A stretch of 8,142 nt of DNA from Solirubrobacteraceae bacterium (GTDB lineage: Bacteria; Actinomycetota; Thermoleophilia; Solirubrobacterales; Solirubrobacteraceae). Position numbers and translations under genes: made by a program. The notes beneath the pieces were generated by a model. The model was not told the DNA's origin. It ran no database searches and saw only the letters and a program-made list of their open reading frames with translations. Location of the stretch: positions 1-8,142 of the forward strand of contig JAUJME010000060.1 of the NCBI GenBank assembly GCA_030447005.1. Reading direction: 5' to 3'. The first letter of the stretch is position 1, and each line of letters opens with the position of its first letter. Below are positions 1 through 6,440 of this stretch, one piece after another.

Positions 1-440
1 GGCGCGTCGTTGTCGTTGTGCAGGACGTAGAGCTGCCCGAGCCCCGTCGCGACCGAGGAGTCCGCGAAGGCGGTGAAGCGGCCGTCGGGCCCGAAGACGT
101 CGGCGTCGTTGGCGCCCTCGTCGATGTCGCGGCCGCCCTCGGGGGTCACGACCGCGCCCGTGCCGAGCACGCGCAGGTGGACCACCCCGGCGCTCGTCCC
201 GTAGGCGACCCGCTGGACGGCCGGGCCGCCGCCCGCGGTGGTGATGATCGGGGTGACGATGTTGCGATGGGGGGCGCTGGTCAACGAGTAGACGAACCTG
301 ACCGGCGTGGCGCCCTCGTCGACGGGCTGCAGGCCGCTGCGGCCGGCGTCGCCGCCGAAGAAGGGCCAGTGCACCGCGGCGGCGGTGGCCGGGAGGGCGA
401 GGAGGAGGGCGGCGAGCACGCCGAAGATCCGTGAGGTCAT
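1..440 (-). CDS. Secreted PQQ-repeat/beta-propeller-like protein, N-terminal part (runs off left edge)
   Basis: The reverse strand reads from an ATG at 440 to the left edge without a stop, giving 146 residues of a longer protein. Residues 1-22 form a Sec-type signal peptide: MTSR, then a leucine/alanine-rich core, then an ATAAA cleavage region. The mature protein begins HWPFFGGDAGRSG (24-36), which resembles the W-x-x-FGGD-x-x-R-x-G opening of many PQQ-repeat (BamB/quinoprotein-like) beta-propellers. After it come short strand-turn patterns such as VTPIITTAGGG (62-72) and VAYGTSAGVVHLR (78-90), as expected for propeller blades. It is probably an exported structural or binding protein; no catalytic residues can be assigned from this fragment. 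No clear Shine-Dalgarno precedes the ATG. The next upstream ATG (450) is out of frame. It is divergent from the DUF2339 gene across 114 bp. The gene call is fairly firm; the fold is inferred. Confidence 0.72.
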   Translation of the reverse strand, partial: MTSRIFGVLAALLLALPATAAAVHWPFFGGDAGRSGLQPVDEGATPVRFVYSLTSAPHRNIVTPIITTAGGGPAVQRVAYGTSAGVVHLRVLGTGAVVTPEGGRDIDEGANDADVFGPDGRFTAFADSSVATGLGQLYVLHNDNDA

Positions 441-554
441 GCCGGGTCATTCGCTAAGCGCCCGGATCCGGTTCAACGCTGGTCCGCGTAACCGCCGGCC
501 GGGGGCGGCGTACCGCTGTCAACCTCTGGTCAACAGGAGTGGGAGGAGCGGACG
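441..554. promoter_or_regulatory. Divergent intergenic region with TCAAC direct repeats
   Basis: These 114 bp separate the divergent propeller-like gene and DUF2339 gene and must hold the promoters for both. Visible elements are a perfect palindrome CCGGATCCGG at 462-471, then TTCAACGCTGG at 472-482, which recurs exactly at 4971-4981. There is also a pair of GTCAAC hexamers at 518-523 and 529-534, exactly 11 bp apart. The pair is preceded by CT, so the first unit reads CTGTCA as in a classical Pho box half. I cannot assign a convincing -35/-10 pair in either direction. Function as an operator is an inference from spacing only. Confidence 0.4.
542..548 (+). promoter_or_regulatory. Shine-Dalgarno site of the DUF2339 gene
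   Basis: GGAGGAG lies 6 bases before the ATG at 555. It is a near-perfect match to the anti-Shine-Dalgarno core and fixes the start of the 701-residue protein. It is the strongest ribosome binding site in the window. Confidence 0.8.
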
Positions 555-2660
555 ATGGCGACGCTCGAGTCGCGGGTGCAGGCCCTGGAGGAGCGCGCGG
601 CCGCGCTCGAGGGAAGGCTGGCCGGCGGCGGCTGGGGACCCGAGGCGCCGCTGTGCGCTTCGCCCGCCCGCGAGCCGTTGCCTCCCGCGGTCACAACCGC
701 TCCGCCGGCTCCCCAGCCGGCCCGTCCGCCGGCGCCTCCGCCGGCCGCTCCTGCCCACGCCTCCCTGTCGCTCGAGGACGTGCTCGGCGGCCGGGTCCTC
801 GCCTGGGTGGGCGGGGTGGCCGTGGCGATCGGCGTCATCCTGATGCTCGCCATCGCGGCGTCGAAGGGCTGGATCGACGAGGGCGCCCGCACGGCGATCG
901 CCGCGGGCGTCTCGCTCGCGCTCCTCGGCTTCGGGGGGCGGCTCCACGAGCGCCGCGGGCGCACGGACGCCGGGCTCGCCGCCGCGGCGGCGGGCATCGT
1001 CGGGCTCTTCGCGACGCTCGCCGTCGCCGGCCAGGTCTACGCCCTCGTCGGCTCCTTCGCCGCCCTCGTCCTCGCGCTGGCGGTCGGCGCGACGGCGACC
1101 GCGCTGGCCGTCCGCTGGCGGGCGCCCGGATTCGGCGCGCTCGGCATCGGCGGCGCGCTGCTCGCTCCCGTACTCGTGGGCGCGGAGGTCTCGGACGCGC
1201 GGACGATCGCGCTCGTGGCGGTGGCCTCCGCCTCGGCGACCGGGGTCCTCCTCACGCAGCGCTGGACGTGGCTGGCGTTCGGCACCTTCGCCATCTCGAC
1301 GCCGCAGTGGCTGTGGTGGCTGGTCGAGGAGCAGCGTGGGGCGTTGGCGGTCGTCGTCGTCCTGTCGGGGTTCGGCGCCCTCAACCTGCTCGCAGCGGCC
1401 GGCTTCGAGCTGCGCTCGCGCGCGCCCGGGTTGCGCCGCTCCGCCGTCTTCCTGCTGGCCCTCAACGCGCTCGTGCTCGGCCTTGCCGGCTACTACGGGC
1501 TCCAGGCCGCGGACGCGCCGGCCGCCGGCCGGGTGTGGCTGGCCGCCCTCGCCGGCATCCACCTCGCCGCCGGCCTGTCGGGCGGGCGGTCGCGGCGGGT
1601 CTCGCACGAGCTGGCGCTGGTGTGCGCCGGGCTCGGGGTCGTCCTGGCCGACGTCGCGTTGACGACCTTCCTCAGCGGGCCGGTCCTCGTCCTCGGCTGG
1701 GCCGCGGCGGGGACGGGGTTGGCCGCCTGGGCCCGCCGCCGCCGCCCGCGGGCGGCCGACGAGCTCTTCGCGGGTGCCGGAACGGGCGCGCACCTGACGC
1801 TCGCGCTCGCGCACGCGGTCGCGCTCGACGCGCCGCCGACGCTGCTCGGCGGGACCGGGACCGGGGCCGGCGAGCCGGCGGGGCTGCTCGCACTCTGCGC
1901 GGTGGCCGCCGGCTGCTTCGCCTCGGGACGCGTCGCCGAGGACGGCCGGCGGGAGTGGCGCACCTGGCTGGACGCCGCCGGCCTCGCGGTCCTCGCGTAC
2001 ACGACGGCGATCGCCCTGGACGGTGTCGCGCTCACCGTGGCCTGGGCAGGAGAGGCGGCGGCCCTCGGCGCGGTGGCCCGCCGGGCTCGCGACGAGCTCG
2101 GGGGCTGGGGCGCCGTCGCGTTCCTCGGCGGCGCCGGGGCCTACGCCCTCGCGACCCTGGCTCCGCCGACCGCCCTGCTCGAAGGGCTGGCCGATCCCGC
2201 GGCCGCGGCCGCCGCCCTCGGCGCCTGGGCGGCGGCCGCGCTGTTCCTCGGCGCGCGCGGGCTGCCGGCCGGTCATCGGGTGGGCACGGCACCGCTGCTC
2301 GGCGCAGCGGTGCTCGCCCTGCTCCACCTGGCCTCCACGGAGCTCGTCACCGTGGCCGAGCTCGGCTCGCAGCAGCGCGGACAGGCGCTGCTCAGCGCGT
2401 TCTGGGCGCTGTGCGGGGTCGGCGCCCTCGTCACCGGGCTCCTCCGCGACGCGCGCGCCCTGCGGCTCGGGGCGCTCGGCCTGCTCGGCGTGACCGCGGG
2501 CAAGGTCTTCCTCTACGACCTCGCCTCGCTGACCTCGATGTACCGCGTCGCCTCCTTCATCGCCCTCGGCCTGCTCCTGCTCTGCGGCGCCTTCGCCTGG
2601 CAGCGGCTGCGGCCCGGCGGCCTGCCGGACCTGCGAGGGGTGCCCGACGCCCTGCGCTGA
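555..2660 (+). CDS. DUF2339 family polytopic membrane protein
   Basis: This 701-residue protein has three parts. Residues 3-23 are a short heptad coiled coil (LESRVQALEERAAALEGRL). Residues about 35-70 are a proline/alanine-rich linker. From about 78 to 682 there is an almost continuous series of hydrophobic segments, roughly 16-20 membrane passes. The DUF2339 (COG5373) hallmarks are present. The first helix block reads GGRVLAWVGGVAVAIGVILM, followed by KGWIDEGAR (104-112). The C-terminal block contains LRLGALGLLGVTAGKVFLYD (636-655), then MYRVASFIALGLLLL and WQRLR (682-686). The family is widespread in bacteria and has no established biochemical role. The soluble coiled-coil N-terminus suggests self-association or partner binding, which is inference. 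The ATG at 555 is supported by a strong Shine-Dalgarno. The gene ends 11 bp from a converging zinc-ribbon gene, with no hairpin terminator visible between them. Family assignment is firm; function is unknown. Confidence 0.93.
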   Translation: MATLESRVQALEERAAALEGRLAGGGWGPEAPLCASPAREPLPPAVTTAPPAPQPARPPAPPPAAPAHASLSLEDVLGGRVLAWVGGVAVAIGVILMLAIAASKGWIDEGARTAIAAGVSLALLGFGGRLHERRGRTDAGLAAAAAGIVGLFATLAVAGQVYALVGSFAALVLALAVGATATALAVRWRAPGFGALGIGGALLAPVLVGAEVSDARTIALVAVASASATGVLLTQRWTWLAFGTFAISTPQWLWWLVEEQRGALAVVVVLSGFGALNLLAAAGFELRSRAPGLRRSAVFLLALNALVLGLAGYYGLQAADAPAAGRVWLAALAGIHLAAGLSGGRSRRVSHELALVCAGLGVVLADVALTTFLSGPVLVLGWAAAGTGLAAWARRRRPRAADELFAGAGTGAHLTLALAHAVALDAPPTLLGGTGTGAGEPAGLLALCAVAAGCFASGRVAEDGRREWRTWLDAAGLAVLAYTTAIALDGVALTVAWAGEAAALGAVARRARDELGGWGAVAFLGGAGAYALATLAPPTALLEGLADPAAAAAALGAWAAAALFLGARGLPAGHRVGTAPLLGAAVLALLHLASTELVTVAELGSQQRGQALLSAFWALCGVGALVTGLLRDARALRLGALGLLGVTAGKVFLYDLASLTSMYRVASFIALGLLLLCGAFAWQRLRPGGLPDLRGVPDALR

Positions 2661-2671
2661 GCCGGCGACCC

Positions 2672-3034
2672 TCAGAGGAACCCGAGCACGCCGTAGCGCA
2701 GCGACGGCAGCGCGAGCATGACCGCGGCCAGCACGGCGCAGGCGACGAGCGGCGCGCGGAGGTTCGCGTGCATGGGGTCGCGCACCCAGAAGAAGATCAG
2801 CAGCAGCGCGAGGAACGGGAAGAGGAGGGCGCCGGCCGCGCTCAGGGAGACGATGACGACGTCGGACGAGACGCGCGGGCGCGGCAGGCCGGGCGGGCGC
2901 ACCGCCGCGAAGCGCGCCCGCCGCTCGGACTGGTGGCGGCGGTGCGCTTCGAGGTCGGCGCCGCAGACCGCGCAGCCGGCGGCGAACGGCGTCACCGGCA
3001 CGCCGCAGGCGGGACAGCGGCGCGCGTTGGCCAT
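2672..3034 (-). CDS. Zinc-ribbon protein with two membrane segments
   Basis: This is a 120-residue protein. It starts with a CxxC-x10-CxxC zinc ribbon (Cys7, Cys10, Cys21, Cys24; motifs CPAC and CAVC). A basic, soluble stretch rich in Arg/His follows (about 30-55), then two hydrophobic helices at about 59-84 and 93-112. The ribbon and basic stretch are therefore probably cytoplasmic, with a small membrane anchor behind them. No enzymatic motif is visible, and small proteins of this design are usually left as hypothetical. The ATG at 3034 is the only workable start: upstream codons in this frame contain no initiator, and the next start (a GTG at codon 12) would remove half of the zinc ribbon. 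The GGGAGG directly abuts the ATG, leaving no normal spacer. It follows the hydrolase stop by 16 bp on the same strand, so translation may depend on the upstream gene. It is a real gene by composition and domain layout; its role is unknown. Confidence 0.85.
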   Translation of the reverse strand: MANARRCPACGVPVTPFAAGCAVCGADLEAHRRHQSERRARFAAVRPPGLPRPRVSSDVVIVSLSAAGALLFPFLALLLIFFWVRDPMHANLRAPLVACAVLAAVMLALPSLRYGVLGFL

Positions 3035-3050
3035 CCTCCCGCCCGCCGCC

Positions 3051-4898
3051 CTACTCGATCTCGAACCTCACGCGCCGGCCGCCGATCGTGCCGCGGACCG
3101 TGTCGCCCTTCCCGGTCGTCAGCACGCCGGTGATCCCGCCCGGCGCGGTCAGCGTGAGGCGACCCCGGTTCTCGGTTGCGCTGCCGCTCACGCGCACCCC
3201 GCGGAACACCTCGAACGCCCTGAGCGTCGCGCGCTCGCGGGTCAGGGTCGCCGAGCCGCCGCGGAGGCCCGGGAGGCGGATGCGGCCCTCCGAGATCTCG
3301 CCCGCGTTGGCGACGAGACGGGTGAACTCGAGCAGCGTGATCTGGACCGCCGTGGTGACGCGCCCGATCGCCCGCGGCAGGCCACGGGCCGGCCGCAGGT
3401 CCTCGATCGACTCGGGCAGGAACGGCGCCCGCACGATCGAGCGCCGCGGGACCCGCTCGCAGTTGGCCACCGGCCGGCCTGCGAGGAAGTTGGCCATCGC
3501 GTCGATCGAGCAGTTGGAGGGGTCCGAGCCGAGGACGGAGTGGCCGACCCCGGGCACCGCCAGGACCCGCGCGTTCGGGTACTGGGCGGCGGTGCGCCGC
3601 GCGTCCTCGAGCGGCGTGCGCAGGTCCTCGCGCCCGGCGAGGATGAGCACGGGCACGTTGGGGCCGCGGGTCTCGACGCCCTCCGGCTTGGGGGTGCTCG
3701 GCCACTCGAGGCACGCCGTGGCCAGCGAGTTGCGCAGGACGACGGTCGGCCCGAACGGCGCGAACGTCGACCGCGGCCGGGCGGCGATCGCGCGCGCGAG
3801 CGCCTCGCGGCGCCCCGCGACCGGCGACTCCGGCGCCCAGGGCAACTGGCCCTCGACGCAGCTCGTCGCCAGGAAGCGCGCCGGGTTGACCGCGTCGATC
3901 TCCTGCTCGGCCTCGAACGACGCCTCGAGCGCGACGAGCAGGCGCAGCAGCGGCGCAGGGTCGCCGATCGCCCCCGACGCGATGGCGGCGGGCAGCTCCG
4001 AGCGCAGGATGGGATCGACGTCGGAGGAGGCCACGAGCGCGTAGACGTCGTCCACCGTCACCCGCGCGGCGCGCGTGCGGCCGGTGGGCAGGACGGCGCG
4101 GCCGCGCAGCGGGCGGCGCTGGAGGCGGCGGACCAGGCTCGCGAGCGCCCGGGTCGGCTCGGTGACGAACTCGCACCCGGGCGGGAAGCAGACCTCGCGC
4201 AGCACGCGCGGCAGGCCGAGCTGGCGCAGCGTTCCGAGCACGTCGGATCCGTTGACGCGGTCGGGGGAGTCGAGCACCAGGCCGGCCGTCCGGGCGGGGA
4301 ACCGCCGCGCGTACTCGCCGGCGACGGTCGCGCCGTAGGAGACGCCGTAGAGCGTGAGCTTCTCCACGCGCAGGGCCGCGCGCACGTCCTCGAGGTCGAG
4401 CGCGGTCTCGCGCGTCGTCCAGAACGGCCGGCGCGGCCCGAGCGCGTCGGCGCAGCGCCGCACGGACTCCGCGCTCGTCGAGCTCGGGCAGTCGACGGAG
4501 TCCGACGCGCCGGTGCCCCGCTGGTCGACGAAGACGAGGTCGTATCCCTCGCGCAGCGGCCGCAGCTGCGCGCCGAGCTCGCCGGCGAGCGGAGTGGCGG
4601 CCTGACCCGGGCCGCCCGTGAGGATGGCGAGGGTCCCGACCCGGGCGCCGGTGGCCGGCAGGATCGTCGTGGCGAGCCCGATGCGCCCGGCGACCCGGCC
4701 CGAGTGATCGAGAGGGACGGAGACGCGGCCGCAGGTGGAGCCGCGCGGCGCGGTCTTGCCGAACGCTCCTTCCGGACCGCACGGCGCGAACGCCGGGGCC
4801 TGGGCGCCGGCGCTCGACGGGAGGGCCAGGGCGAGCGCGGAGCACGCGCCGGCCAGCAGGGCACAGGACAGCGGACGGGACTGCGGCAAGGGGGCCAC
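3051..4898 (-). CDS. Secreted alpha/beta hydrolase, TAP-like (peptidase S33-type), with extra C-terminal domain
   Basis: This 615-residue exported serine hydrolase has a signal peptide at residues 1-32 (hydrophobic core CALLAGACSALALAL, cleavage near SSAGA). The alpha/beta-hydrolase core has an oxyanion-type GGPG (95-98), the DQRGTG loop (125-130) and the nucleophile elbow GVSYGA with Ser187. The acid is probably Asp425 in AGREDLRTP, and the base His453 in VPGVGHS. This pattern is that of the tripeptidyl/prolyl aminopeptidase-like (TAP) hydrolases of actinobacteria, which cleave N-terminal peptides or related amide/ester substrates outside the cell; the actual substrate is not predictable here. 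Residues about 505-615 form an additional glycine/threonine-rich, beta-type tail beyond the usual core. The mature chain has ten cysteines in five closely placed pairs. The GTG at 4898 is the most upstream start, because an in-frame TAA lies at 4931-4929; a TTG at 4889 is an alternative. No Shine-Dalgarno is visible. It is probably cotranscribed with the zinc-ribbon gene. Confidence 0.92.
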   Translation of the reverse strand: MAPLPQSRPLSCALLAGACSALALALPSSAGAQAPAFAPCGPEGAFGKTAPRGSTCGRVSVPLDHSGRVAGRIGLATTILPATGARVGTLAILTGGPGQAATPLAGELGAQLRPLREGYDLVFVDQRGTGASDSVDCPSSTSAESVRRCADALGPRRPFWTTRETALDLEDVRAALRVEKLTLYGVSYGATVAGEYARRFPARTAGLVLDSPDRVNGSDVLGTLRQLGLPRVLREVCFPPGCEFVTEPTRALASLVRRLQRRPLRGRAVLPTGRTRAARVTVDDVYALVASSDVDPILRSELPAAIASGAIGDPAPLLRLLVALEASFEAEQEIDAVNPARFLATSCVEGQLPWAPESPVAGRREALARAIAARPRSTFAPFGPTVVLRNSLATACLEWPSTPKPEGVETRGPNVPVLILAGREDLRTPLEDARRTAAQYPNARVLAVPGVGHSVLGSDPSNCSIDAMANFLAGRPVANCERVPRRSIVRAPFLPESIEDLRPARGLPRAIGRVTTAVQITLLEFTRLVANAGEISEGRIRLPGLRGGSATLTRERATLRAFEVFRGVRVSGSATENRGRLTLTAPGGITGVLTTGKGDTVRGTIGGRRVRFEIE

Positions 4899-4927
4899 CT
4901 GTCGACGGGGGAAACGAAGCGCGAGGG

Positions 4928-4933
4928 CTTATA
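4928..4933 (-). promoter_or_regulatory. Candidate -10 box (TATAAG) of the hydrolase gene
   Basis: Reading on the minus strand, TATAAG matches TATAAT at five of six positions. It is a rare AT-rich hexamer in this DNA. It would place transcription start near 4921, about 22 bases before the GTG at 4898. The hexamer at the expected -35 position (17-bp spacer) is TGGCCT, a poor match. The promoter may therefore rely on an activator bound at the 11-bp repeats just upstream. This is a pattern call only. Confidence 0.45.
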
Positions 4934-4952
4934 CCGGATGCGGACGCGCCAG

Positions 4953-4982
4953 GCCAGCGCTCAACGGCGCTTCAACGCTGGC
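4953..4982. repeat. 11-bp-spaced TCAAC direct repeat inside a GCCAGCG/CGCTGGC inverted repeat
   Basis: TCAAC occurs at 4961-4965 and again at 4972-4976, an exact 11-bp period. The flanking bases are also similar (CTCAACG-GCG against TTCAACG-CTG). The pair is enclosed by perfect 7-bp arms, GCCAGCG at 4953-4959 and CGCTGGC at 4976-4982, with a 16-base loop. The element lies just upstream of the -35 position of the candidate hydrolase promoter and just after the acyl-CoA synthetase stop. It could be an operator. The hairpin could also weakly terminate the synthetase transcript, but no T-run follows it, so I prefer the operator reading. Confidence 0.4.
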
Positions 4983-4988
4983 GGCCCC

Positions 4989-6422
4989 TCAGGCCGCCCG
5001 GAGCGCCGCGCGGCGGACCTTGCCGCTCGCCGTCTTGGGGAGCTCCGCCGCGAAGTCCACCACCCGCGGGTACTTGTAGGGCGCGGTGAGGGCCTTGACG
5101 TGGTCCTGGAGCGCCCGCGCGAGCTCCGCCGAGGGGGCGAAGCCGTCGCGCAGGACCACGACCGCGCGCACCACCGCGCCGCGCTCCTCGTCGGGCGCGG
5201 CGACCACGGCGGCCTCGGCGACCGCCTCGTGCTCGACGAGCGCGGACTCCACCTCGAACGGGCCGATCCGGTAGCCGGCCGAGATGATCACGTCGTCGAT
5301 GCGGCCCTCGAAGTGCAGGAACCCGTCATCGTCGCGGCGGACGCGGTCGCCGGTCCGCCACGGGCCGGAGGGCGCCGCGCCGTCGAGGTAGCCGAGGAAG
5401 AACGTGGGCACGGTCGCCGGGTCGGCCACGAGCTCGCCGTCGACGACGTCGAGCGAGACGCCGGGCAGCGCCCGCCCCATCGAACCGGGTCGCGCCGGCT
5501 CGCCGAGCGGCATCCCCGTGAGCTGGCCCGTCTCCGTCTGCCCGTAGCCGTCCCGGATCCAGACGCCGGTCGCCTCGTGCCACGCGCGGAGGATCTCGGG
5601 GTTGAGCGCCTCGCCGGCGGCGACGAGCCCGCGCAGCGCCGGGAGCGGCCGCAGGCCGGTCCGCTTGGCGATCACCCGGTACTCCGTCGGCGCCATGCAG
5701 AGCACGCCCACCCGCTCCCGCTCGGCGATGGCGAGCCGCTCGGCGGGCTCGAAGCGCGCGTCGTGCAGGAGCGCGGGCGCGCCCCGCAGCCACGGGGCGA
5801 TGAAGACGTTGCGCGCGGACTTCGACCAGCCCGAGGCGGCGGTGCACCACACGAGCTCGCCCGGGCGCGCGTCGAGCCAGTGCTCGGCCTGCACCCGCTG
5901 GCCGCCGAGGTAGCGCTGGCCGTGCAGCGCGGCCTTCGGCTCGCCGCTCGTCCCGCTCGTGAAGGTGATCAGGCACGGGTCGGCCGGCGCGAGCTCGGCG
6001 GCCGGCGCCGGCTCGGCGGCCAGCAGGTCGTCCTCGCCGAGCAGGAGCACCTCGGCGCCGCCCGTCCCGGCGGCGGCCAGCTCGGCGGCGTTGCGCGGGT
6101 CGGCGACGATCAGCTTCGGCCGCGCGGCGGCGATCCGCAGCGCGAGGTCCTTGGCCCGCAGCTGCTCCGTGCACGGCAGCGCCACCGCCCCGAGCCGGAA
6201 GCACGCGACCATGGTCAGCACCCACTCCGGGCGGTTGCCGATCAGCGTCATCACGACGTCGCCGCGACGGACGCCGCGGGCGGCGAGCGAGCCCGCTGCG
6301 CGGGCGGCCCCGCCGGCGACCTCGCCGAAGGTCCACTCCCGGCGGGCCCCGTCGCGCGAGAGCTCGACGAGGGCGAGGGAGCCGGGCGCGGCGGCGCCGA
6401 CGACGTCGCGGGCGAAGTTCAC
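4989..6422 (-). CDS. AMP-forming acyl-CoA synthetase (ANL superfamily)
   Basis: This 477-residue enzyme activates a carboxylic acid with ATP to an acyl-adenylate and then transfers it to CoA in the cytoplasm. The adenylation motifs appear in order: phosphate loop TSGTSGEPK (155-163), YGQTET (293-298), WRTGD (355-359), RIDDVIISAGYRIGP (374-388) and PKTASGK with the adenylation lysine Lys468. A GWSKS segment (198-202) and the overall layout resemble medium-chain acyl-CoA or acetyl-CoA-like synthetases. At 477 residues it is somewhat shorter than the usual 520-560, mainly at the N-terminus. Substrate chain length cannot be read from sequence. I chose the GTG at 6422 (VNFARDVV), where the family-like sequence begins. 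The frame stays open to 6569, but that extension is proline/arginine-rich and would overlap the divergent ABC gene. No Shine-Dalgarno is visible. The hydrolase follows after 90 bp, which suggests at most loose cotranscription. Confidence 0.93.
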   Translation of the reverse strand: MNFARDVVGAAAPGSLALVELSRDGARREWTFGEVAGGAARAAGSLAARGVRRGDVVMTLIGNRPEWVLTMVACFRLGAVALPCTEQLRAKDLALRIAAARPKLIVADPRNAAELAAAGTGGAEVLLLGEDDLLAAEPAPAAELAPADPCLITFTSGTSGEPKAALHGQRYLGGQRVQAEHWLDARPGELVWCTAASGWSKSARNVFIAPWLRGAPALLHDARFEPAERLAIAERERVGVLCMAPTEYRVIAKRTGLRPLPALRGLVAAGEALNPEILRAWHEATGVWIRDGYGQTETGQLTGMPLGEPARPGSMGRALPGVSLDVVDGELVADPATVPTFFLGYLDGAAPSGPWRTGDRVRRDDDGFLHFEGRIDDVIISAGYRIGPFEVESALVEHEAVAEAAVVAAPDEERGAVVRAVVVLRDGFAPSAELARALQDHVKALTAPYKYPRVVDFAAELPKTASGKVRRAALRAA

Positions 6423-6440
6423 GGGCCGTGAGGCTAGAGG

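Noticed and set aside
462..471. Perfect palindrome CCGGATCCGG as an operator
   Set aside because: A 10-bp GC-rich palindrome is common in DNA of this composition, and I see no second copy in the window.
450..477. ECF-sigma-like promoter (TGAACC with CGAA 16 bases on) before the propeller-like gene
   Set aside because: The match is to short cores only and one such pair is expected by chance in a region this size; there is no supporting second copy.
519..2327. Long open frames on both strands inside the DUF2339 gene (602 and 864 codons)
   Set aside because: Both encode charged, Arg/Gly-rich low-complexity sequence. The DUF2339 frame has the family motifs, hydrophobic periodicity and a strong ribosome binding site.
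4839..4850. Possible lipobox (AGAC around Cys19) in the hydrolase signal peptide
   Set aside because: The residues before the cysteine (A-G-A) do not fit the usual L-[AS]-[GA]-C lipobox, and a normal signal peptidase I site (SSAGA) follows the complete hydrophobic core.
4953..4982. Intrinsic terminator after the acyl-CoA synthetase
   Set aside because: The 7-bp stem has a 16-base loop and no T-run on the minus strand, so it does not meet the usual criteria; I kept it only as a possible operator hairpin.
2718..6431. A 1237-codon open frame on the plus strand spanning the hydrolase and synthetase genes
   Set aside because: It lies antisense to three genes with clear domain motifs. Its product is Arg/Gly/Ala/Pro-rich low-complexity sequence without any motif. 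GC-rich third positions in the real genes leave the opposite strand poor in stops.
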